Assembly (NCBI GenBank): GCA_026005055.1
Contig: BPKI01000001.1
Span: forward strand, 1,488,001-1,552,000
Origin: Lysobacterales bacterium
GTDB lineage: Bacteria; Pseudomonadota; Gammaproteobacteria; Xanthomonadales; BPKI01
Reading direction: 5' to 3'
DNA: 64,000 bases
The notes beneath the pieces are model-generated. The model searched no databases and was not told where the DNA came from. It saw nothing but the letters and a program-made list of their open reading frames with translations. Shown here in pieces: positions 55,972 to 64,000 of this stretch. The position numbers were made by a program, and so were the translations under genes. Position 1 is the stretch's first letter. Each line of letters begins with the position of its first letter.

Positions 55972-57390
55972 ATGGCCACCGTCCCCGTCGAGATTCCAGG
56001 CTACCGGGTCGTGCGTCTGCTGGGGCAGGGCGGCATGGCCGCCGTCTATCTCGCGATCCAGGAATCGCTCGATCGCGAGGTGGCGCTGAAAGTCCTGGTT
56101 CCCGGGCTCGCCGCCGATCAGTCCTTCTGCGAGCGGTTCCTCAAGGAAGGGAAGATCACGGCCAAGCTCCAGCACCCGAATTTGGTGACGGTGCATGACA
56201 TCGGGCACTACGGCCCCACCTACTATCTGGCGGCGGAATACATCCCCGGCGGTAGCCTCAGGGAACGGCTCGCCGCCGGTCCCTTGCCGGTCGCGGAAGC
56301 GTTGAGGATCGCGATCGAGATCGCGCGCGGACTCGACTACGCGCATTCCAAACAGTTCGTGCATCGTGACGTCAAGCCGGCAAACATTCTCTTCCGCGCC
56401 GACGGGAGCGCGGTCCTGGCCGATTTCGGAATCGCCAAAGCGCTGGATTCCACGACGCAATCGACCCTGGTGGGCACTGCGATCGGAACACCGCATTACA
56501 TGAGCCCCGAGCAGGCACGCGGAGAACCGGTCGATGGACGCTCCGACCTCTATTCGCTCGGCGTGGTGCTTTTCGAGATGCTCACCGGGCGCGTGCCTTA
56601 CGATGCGAGCGACGCCTTCACCGTCGCCTTGATGCACGTCAGTCAGCCGGTGCCTCGGCTCCCCGGTCGGATCGGCTGGCTGAACCCCCTGATCGAGGGT
56701 CTGATGGCGAAGGAGCGCGATCGGCGCTTCGCTACTGCGAGCGATTTCGTGGCGGCGGTGGAGTCCCTGCTCGAGAGCGCGCCCGAGGCGATCGCGGTGC
56801 GCGAGGCCTGGCGCAGCGGCAGTCGTGGAGCGGCCTCGCGTCCGCTTCCGCCCGCAGCGACCTCTTCCGTCGGCTGGAGCGGAAGGCATCGCTGGGCTTG
56901 GGCGCTGGTGGCCCTGGCTGGCCTCGCACTGCTCGCCGCTTGGATCTTCGTCTTCGAGCGGAGGCCGAGCAAGGAGCTCCGATACGCGGAGCTCGAGATC
57001 GCCGAGACGGCCGCGCCCGATCCCGCAGCCGGAGGGACCGAGAGGGTACCGGCCGACGTGCCCGCCTTGCTCGCTCGGGCGCGTGCCCTGGCGCAGGTGG
57101 GCCTCGGCTCCGATCAACCGGGACGCGGCCTCACCATGCCTCCGGGCGAATCGGCGGTCGATCTCTATCGGGCCGTGCTGCGGCTTGAGCCGAACCATGC
57201 CGAGGCTCGCGAGGGCCTCGCGGCGATCGCCGATTTCTACCGGCGGCGGGCGATGATCGCGCTCGAGCGCGGCCTCTACCCCTTCGCCCGCGAGCTGGCG
57301 GAGGAGGGTCTCAAGGCCGAACCGGAAAATCGCGAACTGCTGCAGATCAGGAGTCGAGCGGAGGACATGCTCAGCCGTCAGGGTGGATGA
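55972..57390 (+). CDS. Membrane-anchored Ser/Thr protein kinase
   Basis: A 472-residue Hanks-type kinase. Residues 10-270 form the kinase: GQGGMAAVY loop, Lys40 (ALKVL), HRDVKPANI with Asp133, DFGIAK with Asp151, and a GTPHYMSPEQA activation segment. A single membrane helix lies at about 308-327, so the kinase is cytoplasmic and the C-terminal 145 residues are periplasmic. That tail contains TPR-like helices (LYRAVLRLEPNHAEAREGLAAIADFYRRRAMIALERGLYPFARELAEEGL) rather than PASTA repeats. A PP2C phosphatase is encoded convergently 13 bp away, its likely antagonist. Substrates are unknown. Confidence 0.92.
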   Translation: MATVPVEIPGYRVVRLLGQGGMAAVYLAIQESLDREVALKVLVPGLAADQSFCERFLKEGKITAKLQHPNLVTVHDIGHYGPTYYLAAEYIPGGSLRERLAAGPLPVAEALRIAIEIARGLDYAHSKQFVHRDVKPANILFRADGSAVLADFGIAKALDSTTQSTLVGTAIGTPHYMSPEQARGEPVDGRSDLYSLGVVLFEMLTGRVPYDASDAFTVALMHVSQPVPRLPGRIGWLNPLIEGLMAKERDRRFATASDFVAAVESLLESAPEAIAVREAWRSGSRGAASRPLPPAATSSVGWSGRHRWAWALVALAGLALLAAWIFVFERRPSKELRYAELEIAETAAPDPAAGGTERVPADVPALLARARALAQVGLGSDQPGRGLTMPPGESAVDLYRAVLRLEPNHAEAREGLAAIADFYRRRAMIALERGLYPFARELAEEGLKAEPENRELLQIRSRAEDMLSRQGG

Positions 57391-57403
57391 GCGCTCGCTC
57401 GTC

Positions 57404-58105
57404 TCACCGCCTGCGGATGAGGATCACCGTGATGTTGTCCGAGCCGCCTGCGTCCAGGGCCGCGACCAGCAGGTGGTCCACGCATTCCTGGGGGCTCAGG
57501 TCGGTGCGCGCCAGGATGCGCTCGATGGTGAGATCGTCGACCTCCTCGGTGAGACCGTCGCTGCAAAGGAGGAGCTGCATGCCCGGCTTGAGCTCGCCGC
57601 GTACGGTTTCCACCCGCAAGTGCTCCGGATCGGTGACGCCCAGCGCCTGGGTCACGACGTTGCGATGGGGGTGGGTCCTCGCTTGCTCCGGACTGATCGC
57701 GCCCTGCTCGATGAGCTCGCGGACATAGGAATGATCCTGCGAGATCTGTTTCAGGGTGCCGTTCCAGAGGTAAACCCGGCTGTCTCCGACCCAGGCCGCC
57801 TCGAACTGATCATCCCGCACCCGAGCCGCAGCCACCGTCGTGCCCATCGGCAGGCCGCCGCTCCGACCCCGGGAATGGCGGATGATGACTTCGTCGGCCT
57901 TGCGAATCGCCTCGGTCAGCGAGCGCCCGGCGGCCACCTCGGAGAGGATCGCGTCACGGGCGAGCGCGCTCGCCACCTCGCCATGCTCGTGCCCGCCCAT
58001 GCCGTCGGCCACCAGCCAAAGACCGAGGTCCGCATCCGCCAGGTACGTGTCTTCGTTGTGGTCGCGACGCAGTCCGACGTGTGAGCCGTGTCCGAACTCA
58101 ATCAT
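57404..58105 (-). CDS. PP2C-family protein phosphatase
   Basis: A 233-residue PPM/Stp1-type Ser/Thr phosphatase. Metal-binding aspartates are visible in RRDHNEDTYL, VADGMGGHEHGE, LCSDGLTEEV and GGSDNITVILI; WVGDSRVYLW is the usual core strand. It probably reverses phosphorylation by the kinase encoded head-on. ATG 58105 was chosen from the start of homology (IEFGHGSHVGLRRDHNEDT). It lies downstream of the autotransporter gene on the same strand, 115 bp after its stop, so read-through from there is possible. Confidence 0.93.
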   Translation of the reverse strand: MIEFGHGSHVGLRRDHNEDTYLADADLGLWLVADGMGGHEHGEVASALARDAILSEVAAGRSLTEAIRKADEVIIRHSRGRSGGLPMGTTVAAARVRDDQFEAAWVGDSRVYLWNGTLKQISQDHSYVRELIEQGAISPEQARTHPHRNVVTQALGVTDPEHLRVETVRGELKPGMQLLLCSDGLTEEVDDLTIERILARTDLSPQECVDHLLVAALDAGGSDNITVILIRRR

Positions 58106-58220
58106 TGATCCCAAGACTCCGATCACGGATCTAGGCAGATGCGCCAACTCAGCATGGCCGGTTTCTGGGGCTTCCGGCAAGCGGTTCGCAGCGAGTCGTC
58201 GTGGAGCATCCGAATGCCCA

Positions 58221-61200
58221 TCAGAACTCGAACCGAAGGCCGAGCGAGAGCTGTTCTCGGCGCTCGCGTTCGAGCCCCACGGTCCGTTCGTAGAACATAT
58301 AACCACTGCGACCGCCGCTCAAAACCGCGGAGACCCCGAGGCCGAGATTGGCGAAGCTGCGATCGAAGCGGTCGCCACGGAGAACGAAGGACGCCGCCGA
58401 GGGATCGTGGAGGAAGCGGATGACGAGGCCATGCGCATCGTCCTCGTACTCCCGGGTCCACTCGATCTGGGCGGTGGGAATCAATACGCCGGCTCCGAAG
58501 GGCACGATGTATTGTGCTCTCGCCCCGGCCGTCAGCTGCCGAGACTCGATCCGTTGCGCGGCGACGGCGACGGCGAGCGCCGCGCCCGGACGATCCTGGC
58601 GCAGCGCCCGTTCGCGATGGGCATCGATGCGTTGCCGCAGCCAGGTGGCGCGGAGATAGGGGCCGAAGCTCAGCGCCCCGCGGTTGAAGTCGTACCCGCC
58701 GGTGATGAAGAGGCCGGTTTGGCGGCCCTCGGCCTCGCTCGCGAAGCGCTGATCGATCGCCAACACGTTCGCGCCCTGGCCGAGATTGAGCTGCAGTTGC
58801 CGCTCCTGATCGAGGCGGTTGGTGGCGCGCGTGAGGACACCCTCGAGGTAGCTCGTCTCGCCGTTCCACGAGAGATAAACGGCGAGCGAGCGGGTTGTCG
58901 CATCGATCCGCCCGGTGGCTCGGCCGAGGCGGGTTTCGGTGGCGTTGTAGCCGAGGGCGCCGCCGATGAACAGCTGGTCCGTGAGCCTATAGTCGACGCC
59001 GCCGGTGAGACTCCATTCGTCGAAGCGGAAGCCCGTTTCCTGCGCACTGGGGTCACGTCGGCCTCGCCCCACCGTGCCGGTGAGAAAGAGGCCCCAGCGC
59101 GAGAAGGCATCGCTTTCTTCGCTCGTCGCCGCTGGCCAGAGGATCGCTTGCACGAGCGATAGCGGCAGGGCATTTCCCCCATCGACCAGACTCAACCCGT
59201 TGACGCTCACGCCGCGCTCGCCGCCGCGCAGGGCCATCAGTCGCTGCTTGAGATTCTCAAGTTGCGCCGATGCCGCTTGCAGCGCGAGCCGCCCTCCCGC
59301 CAATGGGGCAGGAGTGATTAGGGTTGCCAGGGCGCTGCGCAGGCGTTGGGGGTCGGCTCCCGCCTCCTCCGAGAGTCGGCGACAAAGCTCGCGCAGCTCC
59401 GCTTGCCTCGGGTCGGGGCTGGGAAGATTGGCGACACCCTGACAGAGACGGTCGAAACCGCGCGCCTGGTCGCGTTCGGGAGGATTAAGACCAGGCGTTT
59501 GGGCGAGAGCAGCGGAGAGCGAGAAATTGACGGATGCGCTTGCGCCAGGTGGATCGAACACCTCGACTCGGACCGTGACGCTGATCGGTTCAAGCACCCG
59601 CACCACATTGCTCGACGTCCCTTCGCTCCCGGTTCGGGTTTCGGTGGACTCGAACCGCACCGCTTCGGCCGGCGTCGCCGACCAGCGCAGGCCAACGCCC
59701 GGCAAGGGCCGGCCCTGGCGATCCACGGCGCGCACGACAAGCGGTTGCGAGGGGCTATTGGGGGTTAGGCTCTGCCCATTGCCAGAAACGATTTCCAAGC
59801 GGAGATCGTCGGGCAGGAAGGAGCGCGCCTCGGCCCGGAAAACGACCGATCCGGCCGTTGGCGCGCTGGCCTCCACCAGCACGGTACCGGGCTGACTCGG
59901 GAGGGTGAGGCGATTTTCCGCTCGGCCATCGCTGGCGGTCGGGGTCGAGCTCGCCGCCAGGTTGCCGCCTCCCTGAAGAATACGCCAAGAAATGGCTTCT
60001 CCTGCGATCGGTCGGGTACCGCTGCCGCTGTCGGCAACGAGCCGCACCACCAGCGGCTGGGATAGGGTCTCGCCCACTCGCCCGACCTGGCCGTCACCAC
60101 CAACCAGGATCAATCGCGGACCCAGCGACTCAGCCCGGAAGAGCACACTGCGCGGGGATCCGGCGAGGCGGGCGCGGATCGCGATCGGGCCGGGAGTTCC
60201 GAAGACGAAACGCACATCGGCGAGGCCGCTTCCGTCGGTGAACGAAACGGGCGTACTCAAGGTTGCGCTTCCCTGCTCGACTGTCCACTCCACCCGGCGG
60301 TCAGGGAGGGCAGCGCCGCTAGGGAGCGCGTACACGCGTACGACAAGTCTTTCGGAGAGCGAGCCGATCGGCGCGACTTGCCCATCGCCGGAGACGATCT
60401 CGATTTGTTCGTCTGGTGCGATCACCACCGCCTCGAACTCCACGGAAGCGAAGCCGGCGGCGCTGGCGCGGATACGGGCTCGCCCGGCGGTGGCACCGGC
60501 GCGTAGATCGATGCGGGCGATGCCGTCACTGTTGGTGAAAGAGACCGCATTCGTTCCGCCGGAAGCGAAAACCACCGGCCCAGACACGACGTCCCATTCG
60601 ACCGGCAGATTGCTGACAGGTTGACCGCCGCTGAGAGCGCGCACGACGAGGGGTTGCGCGAAGGGCGAGTTGATGAGCGCGGATTGCTGGTCGCCCGAGA
60701 TACGAATGAGCTGGGCCGAGGCAGGAGCCGAGACCTGGAGCTGAAACTCGACTGCCGAAGCCAGGGGGAAAGCCGGCAGCGAGGCGCGAATCCGCACCGA
60801 ACTCGGGCCGGCTCCCGCCAGCGCGCTGGCGGAAGCCGTTCCCCCCAACGGCAGCGGAGTGACCACGCTTTGCGCGCCCCCTGGGAAGCTCGTCTGGCCG
60901 GCCACGACCTCCCATAACACGGAAGTCGTCGTGGCGGGGAGCGGCTGGTCCTCATCGAGACCGACGATCAGCGGCGCGAAGGGACTGAACGGAGGAACGT
61001 TCTGGCCATTGCCCGCGACGATCTTGAGTTTCGGCCACGCGGCCGTGGCTATGAAGCAAACCGGCGCTGGCGGAGTGGTCACCACGAGCTGTGCGCAGAC
61101 CCTGACTGTCCCCGCTTGCGGGCCGAGGGTGAGCGAGGCGGAAGCGCGCCCCAATGAGTTGGTGTTCACGGAGGGCAATGGGATGCTTGCGCCGCCGGTC

Positions 61201-61457
61201 TCGTCTTGGGTGATGGTGAAGAGGACGGGAACGCTGACCAGCGGATTACCCAACAGAAGTGCCTGCACCACAAGGGGCTGCGCGAGGGCAGACCCGGGAA
61301 GCCCCTTTTGTCCGTCGCCGCTGACAAGAACAAGCGTGGGCTGAGGAGCCTGCGCGCGGACCGGGTCTGGCTTGGCAAGCAGCGAAAGGGCAGCACAGAG
61401 AACGAGCAGGAGGTAGCCGCGCGCCGGAGGCCGTGAAAGCTTCGCCCTTCTGCCCAT
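58221..61457 (-). CDS. Autotransporter with six Ig-like (invasin/Big-type) repeats
   Basis: A 1078-residue outer-membrane protein. A long signal peptide (to about residue 35, VRAQ) is followed by six repeats of about 100 residues, each opening with (I/V)xSGDGQ-like motifs at residues 46, 148, 254, 356, 453 and 558, then a PLVVRA strand and a W(E/R)V strand, like bacterial Ig-like domain 1. A proline-rich/helical linker (about 650-800) precedes a beta-barrel of about 250 residues, ending in Phe (LGLRFEF), as in type V autotransporters. The repeats should be displayed on the surface as an adhesin-like rod. ATG 61457 follows GGGAGG; an in-frame ATG at 61481 lies across a G9 tract. Confidence 0.85.
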   Translation of the reverse strand: MGRRAKLSRPPARGYLLLVLCAALSLLAKPDPVRAQAPQPTLVLVSGDGQKGLPGSALAQPLVVQALLLGNPLVSVPVLFTITQDETGGASIPLPSVNTNSLGRASASLTLGPQAGTVRVCAQLVVTTPPAPVCFIATAAWPKLKIVAGNGQNVPPFSPFAPLIVGLDEDQPLPATTTSVLWEVVAGQTSFPGGAQSVVTPLPLGGTASASALAGAGPSSVRIRASLPAFPLASAVEFQLQVSAPASAQLIRISGDQQSALINSPFAQPLVVRALSGGQPVSNLPVEWDVVSGPVVFASGGTNAVSFTNSDGIARIDLRAGATAGRARIRASAAGFASVEFEAVVIAPDEQIEIVSGDGQVAPIGSLSERLVVRVYALPSGAALPDRRVEWTVEQGSATLSTPVSFTDGSGLADVRFVFGTPGPIAIRARLAGSPRSVLFRAESLGPRLILVGGDGQVGRVGETLSQPLVVRLVADSGSGTRPIAGEAISWRILQGGGNLAASSTPTASDGRAENRLTLPSQPGTVLVEASAPTAGSVVFRAEARSFLPDDLRLEIVSGNGQSLTPNSPSQPLVVRAVDRQGRPLPGVGLRWSATPAEAVRFESTETRTGSEGTSSNVVRVLEPISVTVRVEVFDPPGASASVNFSLSAALAQTPGLNPPERDQARGFDRLCQGVANLPSPDPRQAELRELCRRLSEEAGADPQRLRSALATLITPAPLAGGRLALQAASAQLENLKQRLMALRGGERGVSVNGLSLVDGGNALPLSLVQAILWPAATSEESDAFSRWGLFLTGTVGRGRRDPSAQETGFRFDEWSLTGGVDYRLTDQLFIGGALGYNATETRLGRATGRIDATTRSLAVYLSWNGETSYLEGVLTRATNRLDQERQLQLNLGQGANVLAIDQRFASEAEGRQTGLFITGGYDFNRGALSFGPYLRATWLRQRIDAHRERALRQDRPGAALAVAVAAQRIESRQLTAGARAQYIVPFGAGVLIPTAQIEWTREYEDDAHGLVIRFLHDPSAASFVLRGDRFDRSFANLGLGVSAVLSGGRSGYMFYERTVGLERERREQLSLGLRFEF

Positions 61458-61468
61458 CGCGGAAGCCT

Positions 61469-61477
61469 CCCCCCCCC
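61469..61477. repeat. Homopolymeric C9/G9 tract in the autotransporter start region
   Basis: Nine C on the plus strand (nine G on the coding strand of the autotransporter). It lies between two in-frame ATGs (61481 and 61457) and supplies part of the ribosome binding site. Such tracts slip during replication. Confidence 0.9.
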
Positions 61478-61554
61478 TCATCTTGAACCTGGTACCGGTG
61501 CGTTCTATCGTACAGGAAGTCGTCTTCCGCGCAGCGGGCGGTGAGGGTGGTGAC

Positions 61555-63981
61555 ATGGGAATCCGCTCTCGAAGAAAGGGGCGCAGGAGCTGTCTGGTAT
61601 TCGCCGCCGCGCTCGTCCTACCCCTGATCGGCGGGGAGAATGGTTCGGTCCGCGCATCGTCGGGGGTGCGTCAGGCGGAGGATCTGCTCATCGTCGATTG
61701 CTTGCTGCCGGGTCAGGTGCGCAAGCTCGGCAGGATGAGCACCTATCTGACAGCGCGGCGCCCGGTTCGGACTACCCAGGCCGATTGCGAGATCCGCGGC
61801 GGGGAGTACGTCGCCTACGATCGCGCGAACTATCAGACGGCGCTGCGTTTCTGGATGGAACGAGCGGAGGCAGGGGACGCGGAGGCTCAGAACTACGTCG
61901 GCGAGATCTATCAAAAGGGGCTCGGCACCTCGCCGGATTTCGCCCGCGCCGCGGAGTGGTATGCGCGCGCGGTCGAACAGGGGTTCAAGCGGGCGATGGT
62001 CAATCTCGGTTTCCTCTACGAGAACGGCCTCGGGGTGGAGCGCGATCTGGCCAAGGCGCTCAATCTGTATCGCCAAGCCTCCGGCCTGCCCGCGGATCGC
62101 GACGATCTGGTCTTTGCATCGAGCGTGCAGGTCAGCGCCGCAGTCCAGGCGGAGCTGTCTTCGCTGCGCGCATCGCTGGAGCGGGAACGGGAGGAGAGCG
62201 CGGCGCTGCGCGAAGAGGTCGAGCGTCTGCGCCGGGCGTTGGAGGCGCAGCGACGCGCGGTCGAGGATGCCGAACGCGAGCGCCGGGAGCTGGAGCGCAG
62301 GCTCCAGCGTCAGCGTGAGTCGCTGGCGGCGGCCACACCGGAGCTCATCCAGCTGCAGGCGTCGCTCGAGCGCGAGCAGAGGAACCTGGCCGCCGCTCGA
62401 GCCGCGCTCGAGGCGGAGCGCCGCCAGACCGCTGCGCGCGATGCCGAATTGCGCGCGCGTCTCGCGGCCCTGGAGGAACGGGAGCGCGCGCTGGCCGCGG
62501 CCGACGCGGGCGCTGAGGAGGAACGCCGGGCGGTTGCAGAGGAACTACTGGCGCTGCGCGACGAGCTCGCTCGAGTGGCCCGCGCCGCGGAGGCGTTGGG
62601 CGCGCGGCTCGAGGAAAGCGAGCGCCGGCTGGCCGAGGAGCGTCGCCGTTACGAAGAAGAGCTGGCGCGGCTTCAGCGCGAGGCCGCGGAGCGACGCGAG
62701 GACTGGGAACTCATGCGCTTGCTCGAGACGCAGCTGATGGCGAAAGATCATCAGTTGCGACAGCAGAAGCAGGAGCTCGCCGAGCTCGAGCGGCGCTTGG
62801 CCTCGGCAAGGCCCGCACCGCCTGCGATGGCCCAGGTGGTCCATACCCGACCGATGGGGCCGGTGGTCGAGGTCATCGAGCCGGCCCTCACCCTGACCCG
62901 CGGACGAATGGCGGCGGTGTTGCGCGGGGTCGGTGGCGAGGTCGAGATCGTCGGTCGCGTGAGCTCCGACGCCGAGGTCGCGAAAGTCGAGCTCAATGGC
63001 GAGACATTGCATCTCTCCCCGCAAGGTGGCTTCCGGCATCGCGTGAAACTCAGCGGGCGCGAGACGCCCGTTTCGATCGCCGCAAGCGACGTAGAGGGCC
63101 GCAGCGCGCGGCTGGAGTTCGTGTTGTTTCCGGCGGCCTCGGGTACCCTCGAGGTTGCATCCCCGCAGACCGAACCGGCCGCCGGCGGTCGGACGCTGCC
63201 GCGGGGCGTGAGCTTGGGGCGTTTCCACGCCCTTATCATCGGCAACGATGAGTACCAGCGCTACCCGCGCTTGCGAAGCGCTCGCAACGATGCGCGCGCA
63301 CTCGCCGAGCTCTTGCGCAATCGTTACGGCTACGAGGTGCGGCTGCTGCTCGATGCCGATCGTTTCACCATGCTCTCGGCGATGAACGAGTTGCGAGAGA
63401 AGCTCGGCAAGGACGACAACCTCCTCATCTACTTCGCCGGTCATGGCGAACTCGATCCGATCGGACGCCAGGGCTACTGGCTCCCGGTCGATGCGCGTCC
63501 CGAGCTGCCGCTGACGTGGATCTCGAACACCGCCGTGAGCGACTTCCTCAACACGATGAACGCCCGGCATGTCCTGGTCGTGGCCGATAGCTGCTACTCC
63601 GGCGCCATGACGCGCTCGGCGGTGCCTTCCTTCGCCGGACAGCCGCGCGGGTCGGCGTGGTCGGACTGGGTGCGCGCGATGGTGGCCGGCCGTTCGCGCT
63701 TGGCGCTGACCTCGGGCGGACTCCAGCCGGTACCCGACACCGGGCGCGGGGATCACTCCTATTTCGCCCGCGCCTTGCTCGCCGCGTTGGAGGACAACAA
63801 CGGCTTGCTGGATGCGCAGACGCTCTTCAGGCAGGTCTCGGTCTCGCTCGGCCTCCTCGTGGCCGAGACACCCCTCGTCCAGGTTCCGGAGTTCGCGCCG
63901 ATCCAGTTCGCCGGGCACGAATCGGGCATGTTCTTCTTCCTGCCGCGGGCGCGAAGTGGGGCATCGGCATCGGGCTTGTAG
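61555..63981 (+). CDS. Exported Sel1-repeat/coiled-coil/caspase-like protease
   Basis: An 808-residue protein. In order: basic N-terminus with a hydrophobic signal sequence (CLVFAAALVLPLIGG), two Sel1-like repeats (about 93-177; AEAQNYVGEIYQKGLG and AMVNLGFLYENGLG), a very long Glu/Arg/Ala coiled coil (about 195-455), a beta domain (about 485-560), and a C14 caspase-like domain from about 570. The catalytic dyad is His630 (YFAGHGE) and Cys680 (VADSCYSGA). Bacterial caspase homologues usually cut after basic residues. It is divergent from the autotransporter, with 97 bp between starts. ATG 61555 follows GAGGGTGG. The function is unknown; sensing or processing of an envelope protein is plausible. 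Confidence 0.85.
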   Translation: MGIRSRRKGRRSCLVFAAALVLPLIGGENGSVRASSGVRQAEDLLIVDCLLPGQVRKLGRMSTYLTARRPVRTTQADCEIRGGEYVAYDRANYQTALRFWMERAEAGDAEAQNYVGEIYQKGLGTSPDFARAAEWYARAVEQGFKRAMVNLGFLYENGLGVERDLAKALNLYRQASGLPADRDDLVFASSVQVSAAVQAELSSLRASLEREREESAALREEVERLRRALEAQRRAVEDAERERRELERRLQRQRESLAAATPELIQLQASLEREQRNLAAARAALEAERRQTAARDAELRARLAALEERERALAAADAGAEEERRAVAEELLALRDELARVARAAEALGARLEESERRLAEERRRYEEELARLQREAAERREDWELMRLLETQLMAKDHQLRQQKQELAELERRLASARPAPPAMAQVVHTRPMGPVVEVIEPALTLTRGRMAAVLRGVGGEVEIVGRVSSDAEVAKVELNGETLHLSPQGGFRHRVKLSGRETPVSIAASDVEGRSARLEFVLFPAASGTLEVASPQTEPAAGGRTLPRGVSLGRFHALIIGNDEYQRYPRLRSARNDARALAELLRNRYGYEVRLLLDADRFTMLSAMNELREKLGKDDNLLIYFAGHGELDPIGRQGYWLPVDARPELPLTWISNTAVSDFLNTMNARHVLVVADSCYSGAMTRSAVPSFAGQPRGSAWSDWVRAMVAGRSRLALTSGGLQPVPDTGRGDHSYFARALLAALEDNNGLLDAQTLFRQVSVSLGLLVAETPLVQVPEFAPIQFAGHESGMFFFLPRARSGASASGL

Positions 63982-64000
63982 CCCCGGGCGGGCTCGCGTA

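Overview
This is a continuous, gene-dense chromosomal segment of a high-GC gammaproteobacterium. Several gene orders point to the Xanthomonadales (Lysobacterales) or a close relative: alaS-csrA-tRNA-Ser-tRNA-Arg, rpsF-rpsR-rplI-dnaB-alr, smc-zipA, a five-tRNA block followed by tig-clpP-clpX-lon-hupB-tRNA-Val-tRNA-Asp-ppiD-fabI, and scpA-scpB-rluB. The lineage is inferred from order and protein character; no database search was run. I see no insertion sequence, phage, integrase or CRISPR array.

Layout. 1-1175: the end of alaS, csrA and two tRNAs, closed by a strong terminator. 1201-6131: aconitase, facing an A-type Fe-S carrier and a DUF885 lipoprotein. 6281-11046: ribosomal proteins S6, S18 and L9, replicative helicase, alanine racemase and a DUF455 protein. 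10974-14337: an O-GlcNAc-transferase-like TPR glycosyltransferase diverging from DUF6165 and the Kdo kinase KdkA. 14456-16448: a translationally coupled trio of MoaD-like, MoaE-like and M28 peptidase genes. 16582-19190: tRNA-Leu, a cysteine-dioxygenase-like cupin, MetX and a secreted beta/gamma-crystallin. 19202-26435: a complete nine-gene cytochrome c maturation operon (ccmABCDEFGHI). 26487-33378: a large secreted subtilase, a methionine aminotransferase/omega-amidase pair and a CsgG-like protein. 33386-41962: rluB-scpB-scpA, then bolA, smc, zipA and folD. 42018-53243: tRNAs, protein quality control (tig, clpP, clpX, lon), HU, PpiD, FabI and GloB. 53333-55901: rnhA, dnaQ and a five-heme cytochrome c. 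55972-63981: a Ser/Thr kinase, a PP2C phosphatase, an autotransporter with six Ig-like repeats and an exported Sel1/coiled-coil/caspase protein.

How the genes work together. Most of the window is housekeeping. The Ccm proteins would mature the multiheme cytochrome at 54588. ScpA, ScpB and SMC form condensin. ClpP, ClpX and Lon are the cytosolic proteases, with a sigma-32-like promoter ahead of lon. The aminotransferase and amidase are adjacent, as expected for the transaminase/omega-amidase pathway.

Less ordinary points: (a) ccmA has a DUF3293 domain fused to its N-terminus; (b) the MoaD-like protein lacks the terminal Gly-Gly and its MoaE-like partner lacks most active-site motifs; (c) an uninterrupted G9 tract sits on the ribosome binding site of the autotransporter, as in phase-variable loci; (d) the kinase/phosphatase/autotransporter/caspase cluster at the right end may be a surface or envelope signalling module; (e) the clpP-clpX gap is 524 bp long and rich in hairpins. 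Of these, (b), (c) and (d) are the best leads for something undescribed. None is proven by sequence alone.
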